DNA of 64,000 nt, taken from positions 379,712-443,711 of the forward strand of contig BLSF01000034.1 of assembly GCA_012862575.1 (NCBI GenBank), read 5' to 3'. The stretch is from Parietichytrium sp. I65-24A (taxonomy: Eukaryota > Sar > Bigyra > Thraustochytrida > Thraustochytriidae). A program made the translations under genes and the position numbers. The notes beneath the pieces were generated by a model. That model had not been told where the DNA came from. It was given only the letters and a program-made list of their open reading frames with translations, and ran no database searches. Shown here piece after piece: positions 1-11,900 of this stretch (positions are counted from its first letter, which is position 1; every line of letters begins with the position of its first letter).

Positions 1-1428
1 TGTTGAAAACCAAAGCAAGTCTACGGTTTTCGTAACTAGACAGTTCCTTCTGCTTTGGCTTCGTTGCACTAGGCCACCTTCCTGAATGAGAACTAAAAAA
101 GAGCGAGAAATCCACGCTCGAAGTTCGTCTGCCGCCATCGCGCCATGTTTCTAACAAATAAATTAGAAACCGTTCATAACGAACGATAAAATATGCATAG
201 ACTTTACCCTGGCAATCGAAACGCACCATGCGTTCCGCCCTTACAAAAGAGGAGATGTACGCGCTCTGCGATGTCCAACCCATACCGCACGACCGAGAGC
301 GAGGACCGACCCCTCAAGTCTCGCCGCACTGAGGACGTCCCTGATAATCGTAGCACATATTCAAGTGCAAACGCAAATGCAAATGCAAATGCAAACACAG
401 GCGCTGTTAGCCGAGGAGATGACTTCACGAACGACAATAATGACACGAACACAAGCGCTGTAGAGTCCGATGGCCGGGCAGAGAGTTGCGAGACGCAAGT
501 AAGTGCGGCTAACGCGAGAGCTAGTGTGGACGTGGGGGATCGCAGCGAGGCAGCGCCGCTCGAGGGTCGCTCGAAGGCGGTGTTTGAGGACTTTGTGCAG
601 CAAGACCCGTTCGAAGAAGAGCGGCGATTTCGCGGCGTTTCATGGNCGGAGAGAGAGAAGTGAAAGAAGGTACCATACTGACTGACTGACTCTGTTGCAG
701 AGAAATCGTTTCCCACATTTTGATTGAACATTGAACGAAAGATGAGCCCTGGTTTCTGTTAGTTTGATTTGAAAAGGCTTTTTTCGTTGTAAATTTGAAT
801 CGTTGCTTTTGTTTCTTTGTTTGTTTCTTCTCTGTTGATCGGTTCGCACGTGGAGCGGCGTGAAATGTGATCGCGTGCGAAGGCGGCGTGAAGAAGCCGA
901 TGGTGGAGAACAGTATGAGGTTGGTTGGAGACCGTGGAGCTGATGGAAAGTAGGTGGTGTTTGCGAATGGCTGCATCATCTTTCGACTCGTGTGCGGCGT
1001 TGAAGGAGAGGAAGGTTGAATGAAGGTCGCGAAGTGATGAAAACCGATCGATGCCATGGGTTGAGGACTTCCTGAAATGGGGCGAGCCAGTTTTTTACTT
1101 TAAAAAGACCTTGACGAAACGAGCACGTCAACGAAGCCTACACTTAGTATAGTTTGGCTCCTTGCTCCATTGCAGACTGATCTTCACGAAGCAAAGGAAA
1201 CGTTGCTCGCCTCAAATCTGTTCTGAAAAAGTAATGCAGAGGTTGATTTCTGGAGATTTTTTTTGGGTTTCGAGTTTCGGGCTGATGTTGTTACGAACGT
1301 GAGAATGAGAAAACTTCAAAGGCATCAAATCAAGTCATCATCGCTCAAGCGCCCAATCCTTCAAAATTTTCAGATTTCAGATTTCAGAATGTCATAATTC
1401 AGAATTCGTTGACGTTTTGATGTGAATG
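1..1428. repeat. Direct repeat unit 1: 5' flank and 5' half of the AP2 gene
   Basis: This is the first of three head-to-tail copies of one segment: about 190 bp of upstream sequence, then the 5' part of the AP2-domain gene. The copy stops at a single N (position 646), directly after the codons for the F-R-G-V-S-W start of the AP2 domain. About 780 bp of intergenic sequence follows, leading into unit 2. The single N marks an assembly gap, so the unit's true length is unknown. Confidence 0.85.
193..646 (+). pseudogene. Partial copy 1 of AP2-domain gene (cut by assembly gap)
   Basis: The reading frame starts with the same M-H-R-L-Y-P-G-N as the complete copy at 3084-3944. Its protein agrees with that copy throughout, including five Ala-Asn dipeptides. 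The frame ends at the N at 646, just as the AP2 domain begins; what follows the N is unrelated intergenic sequence. It is therefore either an incompletely assembled intact gene or a truncated duplicate. The shared break point with copy 2, exactly at an N, makes an assembly gap the simpler explanation. Confidence 0.6.
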
Positions 1429-1619
1429 TTGGAAACCAAAAGCAAGTCTACGGTATTCGTGACTAGACAGTTCCTTCTGCTTAGGCTTCGTTGCACTAGG
1501 CCACCTTCCTGAATGAGAACTAAAAAAGAGCGAGAAATCCACGCTCGAAGTTCGTGTGCCGCCATCGCGCCATGTTTCTAACAAATAAATTAGAAACCGT
1601 TCATAACGAACGATAAAAT
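664..1619. other. Intergenic spacer of the AP2 repeat array
   Basis: No supported gene. This sequence is near-identical to 2128-3083. It contains a run of TTCAGA-type hexamers around 1373-1405 and the short AT-rich stretch just before the AP2 start codon. It carries the presumed promoter of AP2 copy 2. Confidence 0.6.
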
Positions 1620-2892
1620 ATGCATAGACTTTACCCTGGCAATCGAAACGCGCCATGCGTTCCGCCCTTACAAAAGAGGAGATGTACGCGCTCTGCGATG
1701 TCCAACCCATACCGCACGACCGAGAGCGAGGACCGGCCCCTCAAGTCGCGCCGCACTGAGGACGTCCCTGATAATCGTAGCACATATTCAAGTGCAAATG
1801 CAAATGCAAACACAGGCGCTGTTAGCCGAGGAGATGACTTCACGAACGACAATAATGACACGAACACAAGCGCTGTAGAGTCCGATGGCCGGGCAGAGAG
1901 TTGCGAGACGCAAGTAAGTGCGGCTAACGCGAGAGCTAGTGTGGACGTGGGGGATCACAGCGAGGCAGCGCCGCTCGAGGGTCGCTCGAAGGCGGTGTTT
2001 GAGGACTTTGTGCAGCAAGACCCGTTCGAAGAAGGGCGGCGATTTCGCGGCGTTTCATGGNCTGAAGCATGTTGCTATCGAAAGCATAGTGACTGTTAGC
2101 TGGGGAGAAACGGAGAGAGAGAAGTGAAAGAAGGTACCATACTGACTGACTGACTCTGTTGCAGAGAAATCGTTTCCCACATTTTGATTGAACATTGAAC
2201 GAAAGATGAGCCCTGGTTTCTGTTAGTTTGATTTGAAAAGGCTTTTTTCGTTGTAAATTTGAATCGTTGCTTTTGTTTCTTTGTTTGTTTCTTCTCTGTT
2301 GATCGGTTCGCACGTGGAGCGGCGTGAAATGTGATCGCGTGCGAAGGCGGCGTGAAGAAGCCGATGGTGGAGAACAGTATGAGGTTGGTTGGAGACCGTG
2401 GAGCTGATGGAAAGTAGGTGGTGTTTGCGAATGGCTGCATCATCTTTCGACTCGTGTGCGGCGTTGAAGGAGAGGAAGGTTGAATGAAGGTCGCGAAGTG
2501 ATGAAAACCGATCGATGCCATGGGTTGAGGACTTCCTGAAATGGGGCGAGCCAGTTTTTTACTTTAAAAAGACCTTGACGAAACGAGCACGTCAACGAAG
2601 CCTACACTTAGTATAGTTTGGCTCCTTGCTCCATTGCAGACTGATCTTCACGAAGCAAAGGAAACGTTGCTCGCCTCAAATCTGTTCTGAAAAAGTAATG
2701 CAGAGGTTGATTTCTGGAGATTTTTTTTGGGTTTCGAGTTTCGGGCTGATGTTGTTACGAACGTGAGAATGAGAAAACTTCAAAGGCATCAAATCAAGTC
2801 ATCATCGCTCAAGCGCCCAATCCTTCAAAATTTTCAGATTTCAGATTTCAGAATGTCATAATTCAGAATTCGTTGACGTTTTGATGTGAATG
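1429..2892. repeat. Direct repeat unit 2 of the AP2 array
   Basis: Second copy, about 1,464 bp start to start with unit 3 and 1,427 bp with unit 1. It again contains one N (2070) at the same base of the AP2 gene. After the N it has about 50 bp (around 2071-2120) that is missing after the N in unit 1. Single-base differences from units 1 and 3 show it is not simply the same read placed twice. Confidence 0.85.
1620..2070 (+). pseudogene. Partial copy 2 of AP2-domain gene (cut by assembly gap)
   Basis: Same frame as the complete gene, ending at the N at 2070 inside the first residues of the AP2 domain. It differs from copies 1 and 3 by having three rather than five Ala-Asn dipeptides, and by Arg-to-His and Glu-to-Gly changes shortly before the AP2 domain. 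These differences support a genuine second allele or paralog. Whether it is intact cannot be seen because the 3' half lies in the gap. Confidence 0.6.
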
Positions 2893-3083
2893 TTGGAAAC
2901 CAAAAGCAAGTCTACGGTATTCGTGACTAGACAGTTCCTTCTGCTTAGGCTTCGTTGCACTAGGCCACCTTCCTGAATGAGAACTAAAAAAGAGCGAGAA
3001 ATCCACGCTCGAAGTTCGTCTGCCGCCATCGCGCCATGTTTCTAACAAATAAATTAGAAACCGTTCATAACGAACGATAAAAT

Positions 3084-3944
3084 ATGCATAGACTTTACCC
3101 TGGCAATCGAAACGCACCATGCGTTCCGCCCTTACAAAAGAGGAGATGTACGCGCTCTGCGATGTCCAACCCATACCGCACGACCGAGAGCGAGGACCGA
3201 CCCCTCAAGTCTCGCCGCACTGAGGACGTCCCTGATAATCGTAGCACATATTCAAGTGCAAACGCAAATGCAAATGCAAATGCAAACACAGGCGCTGTTA
3301 GCCGAGGAGATGACTTCACGAACGACAATAATGACACGAACACAAGCGCTGTAGAGTCCGATGGCCGGGCAGAGAGTTGCGAGACGCAAGTAAGTGCGGC
3401 TAACGCGAGAGCTAGTGTGGACGTGGGGGATCGCAGCGAGGCAGCGCCGCTCGAGGGTCGCTCGAAGGCGGTGTTTGAGGACTTTGTGCAGCAAGACCCG
3501 TTCGAAGAAGAGCGGCGATTTCGCGGCGTTTCATGGCACAAGAGAGACCGGCGATGGGTCGCTAGGCTGTGGGTTAAAGACCGCGTGAGGTACCTTGGTA
3601 GCTTTGAGTCTAAAGTGTACGCGGCGTTGGTTGTGGACGAAGAGGCTATCGCAAGCGCAGGTGCCAGCGCCCACAGGCTTAACTTTCCGGATGGTAGAGA
3701 ACGAAAACGGCTACGCGAAGAGCTCGGGCCGAATGCGGACAAGGTAGTGCAGAAACGGAAGGCTGGCGAGAAGAGGATGATGGACTCGGTGAAAGCGCTA
3801 GCGGCGAAATTGGCAGCCGATGGCCAGGATCCGTCGCGAGCGGCGCAGATGTTGGGGGTCAGTCTGCCTGAAGGCGTCTTGCTGGGCCCGCGATTGGTCC
3901 AAAGCGAGAAAATGACGTTGGAGAGGGCCGATGATGCGGCGTGA
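3084..3944 (+). CDS. AP2-domain protein, complete copy of the array
   Basis: 286 residues, apparently intronless. Residues about 146-201 form a single AP2/ERF-type DNA-binding domain: F-R-G-V-S-W opening, W-V-A-R-L-W strand, Y-L-G-S-F turn, an Ala-rich helix, and L-N-F at the end. By family knowledge such a domain binds DNA, so a nuclear regulatory role is inferred. The N-terminal 145 residues are hydrophilic and low in complexity, with five Ala-Asn dipeptides (residues about 57-66) encoded by a GCAAAT hexanucleotide repeat. The C-terminal 80 residues are charged and unrecognised. I used the ATG at 3084 (A at -3); the ATG at 3162 (M-S-N-P-Y) is a possible alternative start. Two 5' copies lie upstream in the same orientation. 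AP2 domains also occur in mobile-element endonucleases, but no endonuclease motif is present here. Confidence 0.8.
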   Translation: MHRLYPGNRNAPCVPPLQKRRCTRSAMSNPYRTTESEDRPLKSRRTEDVPDNRSTYSSANANANANANTGAVSRGDDFTNDNNDTNTSAVESDGRAESCETQVSAANARASVDVGDRSEAAPLEGRSKAVFEDFVQQDPFEEERRFRGVSWHKRDRRWVARLWVKDRVRYLGSFESKVYAALVVDEEAIASAGASAHRLNFPDGRERKRLREELGPNADKVVQKRKAGEKRMMDSVKALAAKLAADGQDPSRAAQMLGVSLPEGVLLGPRLVQSEKMTLERADDAA

Positions 3945-4877
3945 CTCAACCGAAGGGCTCTTTCGCGATGGATCAGATGCCTGGTTTTTGTTTTTACTAG
4001 CTCTATTTGAGCACTTAAAGTGCCCTCATCGGTCGCAGTCCAAATTCGGCCAGAAGGTGCGAGACCGATTCACACAAGCACATTTTCTCGTCACTCGCAT
4101 GGCGGAGGAGGCATTTTGGGCTGGAGCAAATTAACTCCATGACCGTATGCCAAGTCTTCGATCGCAGCGTTCCTCAACCTTTTCAGTGTTACACGCTGTC
4201 ACACCCACACACCTGGGCAAACCACCGACAACTTGAGGCACGGACAGTGTGTCACCATTTTCTTTCCGGTGAAGATTCTGCTCGCCGAGCCACAAAGAGT
4301 GCTAGTACCACGGCACTAAAGTTGGCAGCTGCGAGGGCAATTGCACTCAACTATGGCAGGATTTACAGCTGCTCACTATCGTTCGCCTTTGCTAGGGCAC
4401 TTCTGGAATGCTTTGGAGCAAGATGGGATTCGCGATCTTTCCACTTGTTATTGTTCGCTCTTGCCAGCTTTAGCTAAAGCTCAAAAGCTCTATCACTGTG
4501 AGTGTGTATTGAACAGCGTTTCAGTATCCAACTCCCGTACTACCGGTACGGGTAAACGGGTAATACGTGAACAGTACCGTACTCAGGCAGTACAGTACGT
4601 ACACGTACACGTTCGAGTTGAGTTGCCGAGTTTTCTTGGCACTGGCGAGTTCGAAAATCAACGATACCCCGAGGTACTCAAGTTGTAGTGCGTACATACA
4701 GCGCGGAGAGTTTTGTAGTAGTCTGTGTATGTCTATGGGTTACTCAGTATCTGTCGATCGTGTGTGGCTGCTTGCAAAACAGGAACTTGGCCACGTCGAG
4801 CCGGGACCGCGGTCTTGTATAGAGAAGTGGAAGAGGCAGGCGCAGGGAAGCGAACGCGGTGCATACAGGAGACAACG
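3945..4877. promoter_or_regulatory. Intergenic region with a dense GTAC cluster upstream of the BTB-like gene
   Basis: No gene seen. Between 4537 and 4607 the tetranucleotide GTAC occurs eight times in about 70 bp, with two more at about 4672 and 4691. The cluster ends about 270 bp before the start codon at 4878, where a promoter is expected. A regulatory role is inference from position and density only. Confidence 0.4.
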
Positions 4878-5972
4878 ATGGCGACACACGAGGGAGAGCA
4901 GCTCAGCCCCGTTTTGCTGGACGATGAGATGTCTTCTAACTTTGTGATTGAATGCTATCCTAATTCCGGCGAAGAAAAGTTCTCGGAAAGTATTCACGTG
5001 AATTTACGGATGCTTGAGGGAGCTTTCAAGGATAAAATCGAAAGTTGGAAGAAATTCAAAGAATGGGCTGAGAGAAAGGCGGAGCTACCGTTTTGCAAAT
5101 GTGTTTTGTTGGGGGTTCTCCAATACGCATATACTCGCGAAATTCAACTTGACGAGGTGCAGCTCTTGCCTGCACACGTGAAAAAGATGGTACCTTGTGC
5201 GAACTATCTCACGAGCGATCCAGAATCCGCCTTTTGCAAAGACTTTAAGAAGGACTTGTCTGAACGAATTTATGGGGATGCCAAAACGTCTGCAAATGCA
5301 GCAGTTGCAATTCTTTGCTTGCCAGATTTGCCGCAGCGATACTGGTCCGCGTTCGAGAGGGGATTCCGCCACTACGGCAAGGAACGGACTGAACTCTTCA
5401 TGAAGGTTTTAATCGAAGGTGACGAGATTGGCGGAGAAGTCTTCGCAAAATTGGTTAAGGAGAAGGGCTTGCTAGGTGACAAAATATTTTCTGATAGGTA
5501 TGAAAGATATTCGATGTGTGGGAGTTTTCGCTGCCCGTGCAAGTCAGATGATGGAGAAATATGCCAAGAAATCTTGGATGCTTTCGCGGTTGCACCTGAG
5601 GAATACTTTGAGCGGTTGAGTAAAGTATGGGATACTCTCACACAGGAGGAAAAGCAATGGTCACTCTGTTTCTTTCCAGCGGAGAAACGTTTTGGCATCG
5701 ATAAACTCTTGAAAATTTCAGGATCAGAAATGGCTGAGTCTTCTGCATTTAAAGCGTATGTGAACAAAAAATTTCCTGAGTCGATAAAGTGCTGGGAGCT
5801 CGCATCCAAGAATTACCTGTGTGGCTTTAATGAAGTGGATGCGGAAGCTGTTGCCTTGATTAACGGATCGAAGCAATTTTACGAGATGTGTCTTGAACAA
5901 GCCGATGCGTTGTCTAAAAATCTTGAAAGCCTCCGCAAGAAGTGCTCGGACCTGAACATCACAACGCCTTGA
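4878..5972 (+). CDS. BTB/POZ-like protein
   Basis: 364 residues, no introns needed. The ATG at 4878 (M-A-T-H-E-G) was chosen because upstream in-frame sequence is Cys-rich and unlike protein. Residues about 15-110 fit the BTB/POZ pattern weakly. There is an exposed strand (F-V-I-E-C), a segment resembling the region where BTB proteins carry their conserved His, then a hydrophobic helix (V-L-L-G-V-L-Q-Y-A-Y-T) matching the usual L-L-x-x-I-Y-T-G position, a D-E-V-x-x-L-L stretch and an A-N-Y-L end. A BACK-like helical region may follow (about 120-190). By family knowledge such proteins are often Cul3 adaptors or scaffolds. No kelch or MATH domain is present; the C-terminal 170 residues, with several Cys, are unrecognised. 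Confidence 0.6.
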   Translation: MATHEGEQLSPVLLDDEMSSNFVIECYPNSGEEKFSESIHVNLRMLEGAFKDKIESWKKFKEWAERKAELPFCKCVLLGVLQYAYTREIQLDEVQLLPAHVKKMVPCANYLTSDPESAFCKDFKKDLSERIYGDAKTSANAAVAILCLPDLPQRYWSAFERGFRHYGKERTELFMKVLIEGDEIGGEVFAKLVKEKGLLGDKIFSDRYERYSMCGSFRCPCKSDDGEICQEILDAFAVAPEEYFERLSKVWDTLTQEEKQWSLCFFPAEKRFGIDKLLKISGSEMAESSAFKAYVNKKFPESIKCWELASKNYLCGFNEVDAEAVALINGSKQFYEMCLEQADALSKNLESLRKKCSDLNITTP

Positions 5973-8900
5973 GCGAAGTATCTGGGGAAGGCAGAGGCGA
6001 ACCTTTCCAAACAAAAATCACAAACTTACTCTTAAAAACGATTTTCTTCGCATTTCTCCGCACTTTGTCAGCACAAACGTGCTTCGGTAGTACCCACTAC
6101 CCATTTCTAATAGACGCTAATGCTCCAGAAAGTCTAAATTCTAGTGAGTTAGGCACGATTAAGCTTTCTCAACGTTTTCCATGTGTAAGCCTCGACTATG
6201 CTGAAATATACTTGCAGTCCACTACAGTGTGTCAGGAATTACTCTAGCTAGCTAGCACGTTAGGGCATGTTTGGGCAGAAGAAGTTGAGAAAGCGAATTC
6301 AGAATTCAGAATTCAGAGAGACATTAGCAGACTGCAATGACTGCAACATTCGAAAGACTCTACTTGTGGGCGCTCGACAGACTACGGCGTTCATGTGCCT
6401 CGTTTAGTGCTCTGTGAAAAGCACAAACTCTCCACGAAACACACTCCTCACAACTAGAGCATCCTCCTATCTTATTCGGTTCTGTTCGGAACAATCAATC
6501 CATTCCTTCACAGAACACTCACTCCACCACACTGGTACTCAGTACTCGGTGCTATAGTATTACTTAATCAACCGTATTCTGTCTGTAGTACCCGTAGCCC
6601 AGAGTCAGCACCACCCTCCTCCGTAGCCCTCTGCCACCAACTATACCCCTCCCCTTCCCTTTCCTTGAAAACGAACTTGCTGACGCCATTCAGGCAAGAT
6701 TTGCACACGTGGAGCATGAAGAGCGGAGAGATCCGAACTTCCGTCCTAGCGACGTCGCTAAAGAAACCGCCTAGTGCATCTGCTTTTTGCAATCAGCTCG
6801 CAAAATCGGCCTGTCCCCTCTGCAGTCCCTGTCCTCTCATGTCCTCTCTCCACTCCCCGTCCTCTCGGGGCTCCGAGGCCTAGCGGACGGGTAGGCTTTT
6901 ATTCTATCCTGGCTAGGAGCGGACTTTCTCGCAAGGGCGCATGCAGAGTACCGGCGCCTCTAGAAGGGGATATAATAAAAGGTACTATGCGGCAGCTAAG
7001 GAGGATTCGTGGGGGGAATGAAGTAAAGTAATTAGTCCATTTTGAGAGAGGTTTGACTAACTGGAAATAACTGGAAAAAGAGAATTCAGGTCAAAAGTTG
7101 GAAATTAGTTTCTGGAAAAAATGTTTTATGTAGTAGGTGGTTGAAACAGTAGTAGAGACAACAGACGCAGAGGCGTGTCGCAACTTGTTAGAGTGTATGT
7201 CATTCAAGAATCGGACTTTGAGTGTAGACAAGTCGAGTACTCGGGAGTACTCAACGAGAAACTTTCTGTGAGGGAGTGAGCGGTCGTTCAGTTCTATCAT
7301 TTCTCTATCAGTCTAGATAAAAGCAATAGCCGGACGATAGCCTAGTCCAGCACTCCCGGTAAACCTGAATTCTGGTAATCACGAGGTGCTGAGAGGAGTG
7401 CTGACTGAAAACAACAGAACCGAATTCGGAGAAATAGGAATTATTTATCCAAGTTGTCCGTTTGCAAATGTGACCTCAGGCTGTCTATCTCGAAAATTAC
7501 AATTTCCAGTTAGTAATGATCACGAAATCCACTTTTGTCAGTTCATAAATTGGAATAAATGACCGACTCTGAAATTTGAGCAAAAGAACACTCTTTCAAA
7601 AATGAATTCTGTAACCCGGGTACTCGTTGCTCGTGTACAATACACTCACAGTCAGTCCTCAGTACCCAATCGCCGAGTACTCCATTCGGCACAACTACCA
7701 GTACTGCTAATCTCGAGAAAGTGTCTGTTCTTCAATCTTATCGGTAACGATCCGAAGTTTTAAAGTTGCAGAATCGTCCATTAATTATTATCTGTAAGCA
7801 AAAAACAGTTTTAAAACACGCAAGCAAGGGGAGACGGATGGACAAAGTTTGGTTGTTGATTGGCATCGTTCGTTGACCATGTTGACTGGAGAGTATTAGT
7901 ACTCCTTGCGCACCGCGAAAATCGAGTAAGGAGCTTTTTGTCTTACCTCGTCATGCTATGCGCAGCTAGGGATGGGCTGGGAAGCATTTCCCATCCCTAT
8001 AGACTCTGAGGGGATGGGGTACTGAAAGCGCTATGTGCTCCTAGCAGTTGTCTACCAATCGAGCCGTTGGAAAAGCAGACAGTCGCGGCATGTCGCGGCG
8101 GCGGATGAAGGAGGCTCATTAGATTTTCATATTATTTATTTTTATTTTTTTATTCTCGGAAGCGTCCAGACTCGCAGTCCGCGATCTCGGGTACGTTCAA
8201 TACAGGAGCCACGCACGCTTGACAAATAACGAATAGCTTTGGTGACTGTTTCGCCAACGTAGTTTTGAACCCTGAAATCTCTCAAGATTCACGGACCACC
8301 AAACAAACAAACTAAACTAACTCGGACCACTGCATATAAAAACGCAGATCAGTTCAAAAATTGAACTGAGAGTACTGAGAGACCAAAACTGGACTACTGT
8401 ATCTCAGCACTCTCGCAAGTGCGCCGTTCTTGAAGGGGTTCTTCGCTTTCCAGCTATGTGGCCGACTACTACAACCGTAGCGGCTGTCCGTGCCAGGAAG
8501 CTTTTCTCGGTGCTGGTTGTGCTGGTTGTGCTGCAGCACATTGCTTATTCTTAATCAGTGGCAGTGAGTACTCTTTCTGAGACAGTTGGAGTGAGGAGAG
8601 AACGAATGCACAGATGAGAAAGGTGGACCGCTGGGAAGCCTCTTGGTCCTCTTGGTGGTTACCGTTGACAGTAAGGCTGCTTATCCAGAGCTTGGGCCTG
8701 ACAGAAATTCAGAAGAAATTCAGAATCTAAGGTCTGGTTTTTGGATTGGCTTTTCAAAGTTTGCGGTAAATCGACCTAGCAGATGACGGACAAGTGAAAG
8801 ACGAAACAGCAAATAGGCTTTCATGATCACACCCGCAAAAGAATGAGAAAGTTGTGGGCTCTGTTGTTGATGCTCATTTTGTAAAAGAGTGCCTCAAAAT

Positions 8901-11900
8901 TAACCGTCTCGCGCTAGCAAAACTTATGGCAATCGGTAGTGTTCTCTGCAACACCAGCACACTACCGGTCTCTATGCTCGGATTTACCAGAAGACAAAAA
9001 GAATGCTTAATATATGTGCTATATGATACATAGTACGGGTCCTTTGGCTCCACGTCCAATGTTCGCTTTTCTCGAGTTGGTACTATTACTGCATTCTATG
9101 CTCGACACGGTACATTCCTTATGTAAAAATCTAGCGCACTAAGAGTATTGACATCTAGTTTCTAGCCACTCCGTGGATCCTGTCTACTACGGAGGAACAG
9201 CAAATGTCCAAAGCCGAGGTTTTTGTGAGGGCGAGATCGCTAAGGCCCTGTCACCATCCGCCTTAGCAGCTAAAGTCGGGACATACATTACTCACAGCTC
9301 GTACTCAGCAGCGCAAGGGCTATCCGTACCCAGTAGCTGCAGGTAGAAAGCCCGTTGTACAGTACCCACCTCCTCACAGTGCTCACCCGCGGTACACTGC
9401 AATCCTCGGAGAGAGAACACCTCCCCTCACACGTATCCACCGCTAGCAGCGTCTACGCCCGATTCGAGCCACTTTTCAACTCATTTTGCTTCCCCGCCTC
9501 ACAGCGCTCACACACTGTCGTTTGTCAGTGGGTGCTCTCCCGAACGCCCTCCCACTCACAGCCTCATCTCCCCTACAATCATCCACTCTTTACGTTAGTT
9601 AATCCGGTCCTCAGTACCTGACAATAAGGCTCTCTACTGGGTACTGGTAGCAGGGGGCAGCGTACTGGCAGAGGGGCTGGGGAGCTGGAGTGCAGTTACC
9701 CATGCTCATAGGAGATCTTAGTGGGGTGTAGGGGGCCTCTCCATCTGTGCATTTCGCGGAATTGATCTCCATGGAGGGCTAAGGAATACAACTATGGTTC
9801 GCGTAAGTTGTTCGAGCTGTCAGTTCAAAACACTTGCGCGGGGTGTTATGTCACTCTTAGCGAGGAGTCTGCACTCACAAGTACGCAGGAGCGAACTTGG
9901 CGCATTGATTTCTTTTCTTCCCTCCCTTCTCCCTCTCTCACTGCCTCCCTTCAACCTTCTTCCTTCCCTCCTTCCATTTTCCCTCCTCTCTGCTGACGTC
10001 TGAACATGGGACTATCGGTTGGCTGGCGTGTAAGAGAGACTAAGAGCTGCGCAGTCAAATTTTCCATCTTTTGTCGAATTTAGATTGAGATAATTATCAA
10101 TTATTTGTTTGTTCACGCTGCTCCTCTGCGCTCCACTCTTGAGACTTGACTTTGCCACTTCCCTGTTCACGTCATTCGTTTTATACTTTTTCAATTTTTA
10201 TTTTTTTTCCTCCTATTTTGTGTATTTATTCCAAATTTATGATTTAGAGAACGAAAAGAGAATATACGACAAGTCGCCACTCTTTGACACTCACGCAACG
10301 GCTGAGAAGGAGGGAAAGAGAGAAAGAAAGTAAGTAAAAAACAATTGCCAAGTGTCATCTGTGTCATCCGCGTCTCCGGGCTGATCGCTGAGAGAGAGAG
10401 TGAGAGAGAGAGACGGGAGATGTGAGTGCTGAAACGGAAAATGGAAAAAGGACAAAGGAGGAGCTAGCACTCCCTGTAGTGATTGAAACCTAGCTGTACG
10501 AGTGTACTCACAGTCGGCAGGCCTACTGTACAACTTATGAATGCAAACACCTTCCACTGTCCTCCTACGCCACCTCTTTGCGACTTCGAGTCGCACTAGT
10601 CCCCTCACTACGTCTTCCTTCTCCTCAGCGTGATCCTATTGGTATGCCCTAGCTAATTTCAAATTCTTTTTCCCAGGCGCTAGGCGGGTCACTAGTAAAT
10701 TCTTTGGGAGGATGAAAACTGCCCTCACAACCCGCACCGAGGGAGACGAAAGAAATCAGCTTTTCATGAGAGGGAGGTGTTGGGAGTTTCCTCCCTCACT
10801 CACATTTCTCCCTCACAAACGCCCCAATAAAAACATCACAAGAAGAGAGAGAAAGTAATCCTCTCCCTCACAGCCTCACCACCAGCGTCCGCGCACCCTT
10901 TCCTCTCTCGTCCCCGCAGTACGCGCGTACACCGCAAAATACGCCCGCGCCGCGCATACCGCAATACTTAGCCTTGGGAGCCTTTGGAGCCTGTGGGAGA
11001 AGCGGGTACCTGTTGGTGGAGAGGATCCCGCGGGATCTTGATCTTGAGAGGATTTCCGCCGCCGAAGCTCGCTCGCTTCTGCGCAAGTAGCTGACCAAGT
11101 CGGTTTGGTGAGTGCCAGGGCGCGCAGAGAACCCACTGGGAACCTGAATTGAAGAACTTTTTCGGTTCTTTGTTTGGTCTTTTGGGTTTGGTCTTTTGTT
11201 TGTTTGTTTCGGAGACTTTGGGTATCTATATATATTTATATACACATATATATACATTCGACGTCGAAGTTGACAGGCGAACAGACGGACAGACGGACAG
11301 ACAGTCGTGGGCATTGAAGGACAAGGAGCGCGCGAAAGGAGAGAAAGAGCGTGGGCTTTTGTTTATTTTGCGTTGGTGGAAGGAGAACGGGAAGACGAAC
11401 ACTCGCATTGATCGCGTGGATCGCGTGGATCGAGTGGAGGAACAAAAGGAACGGTGATTGTACCTGGTAAGGATACAGTGAGAGTGTGTCCTGACTGTGA
11501 GTTGTGAGTACGGGTAGTGCGCACACTATAAGGTTCGGTTTTGCTGGCTGCGGACTATTCAGCGCGTGTGCCCAGAAAGTCTTGGCTTTTTTGCTCTGTG
11601 GAGCATTGGCTATTGTTGATTGGCAAAAAGAACAGAAGAAGGAAAGAGCGCTACTCGCTCCGTATTTTCTTTCGCCCTCGCTGCCTAGTCTGGACAGTAG
11701 CTAGTAGGGCTGCGTGGAGTACGCGACTAGAAATCTTGCTCCCAGTGCACGCGTGCGCCAAGGGAGGGCTAATTGGATATAAGATAGTGGAGAGGTAGAG
11801 GTAGGAGTACAACATTCTCGGGAGGGTACGTACACGCCTGCGTTACCATTGCACTAGCTTCATCAGGGATACATTTATTTCAAGTGGTTGACGAGGTATA

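Noticed and set aside
3084-3944. AP2 gene as a homing-endonuclease remnant
   Set aside because: No HNH, GIY-YIG or integrase motif in or beside it.
3095-3949. Minus-strand frame opposite the AP2 gene
   Set aside because: Antisense shadow of a Ser/Ala-rich frame; no domain.
9794-10003. Leu/Ser/Pro-rich frame at 9.8-10.0 kb
   Set aside because: Derived from a CCTTCC pyrimidine tract; no conserved features.
11149-11457. Possible small secreted protein with a signal-peptide-like start
   Set aside because: Made largely of TCTTTTG, TATATA and GACAGACG simple repeats; no domain and no support.
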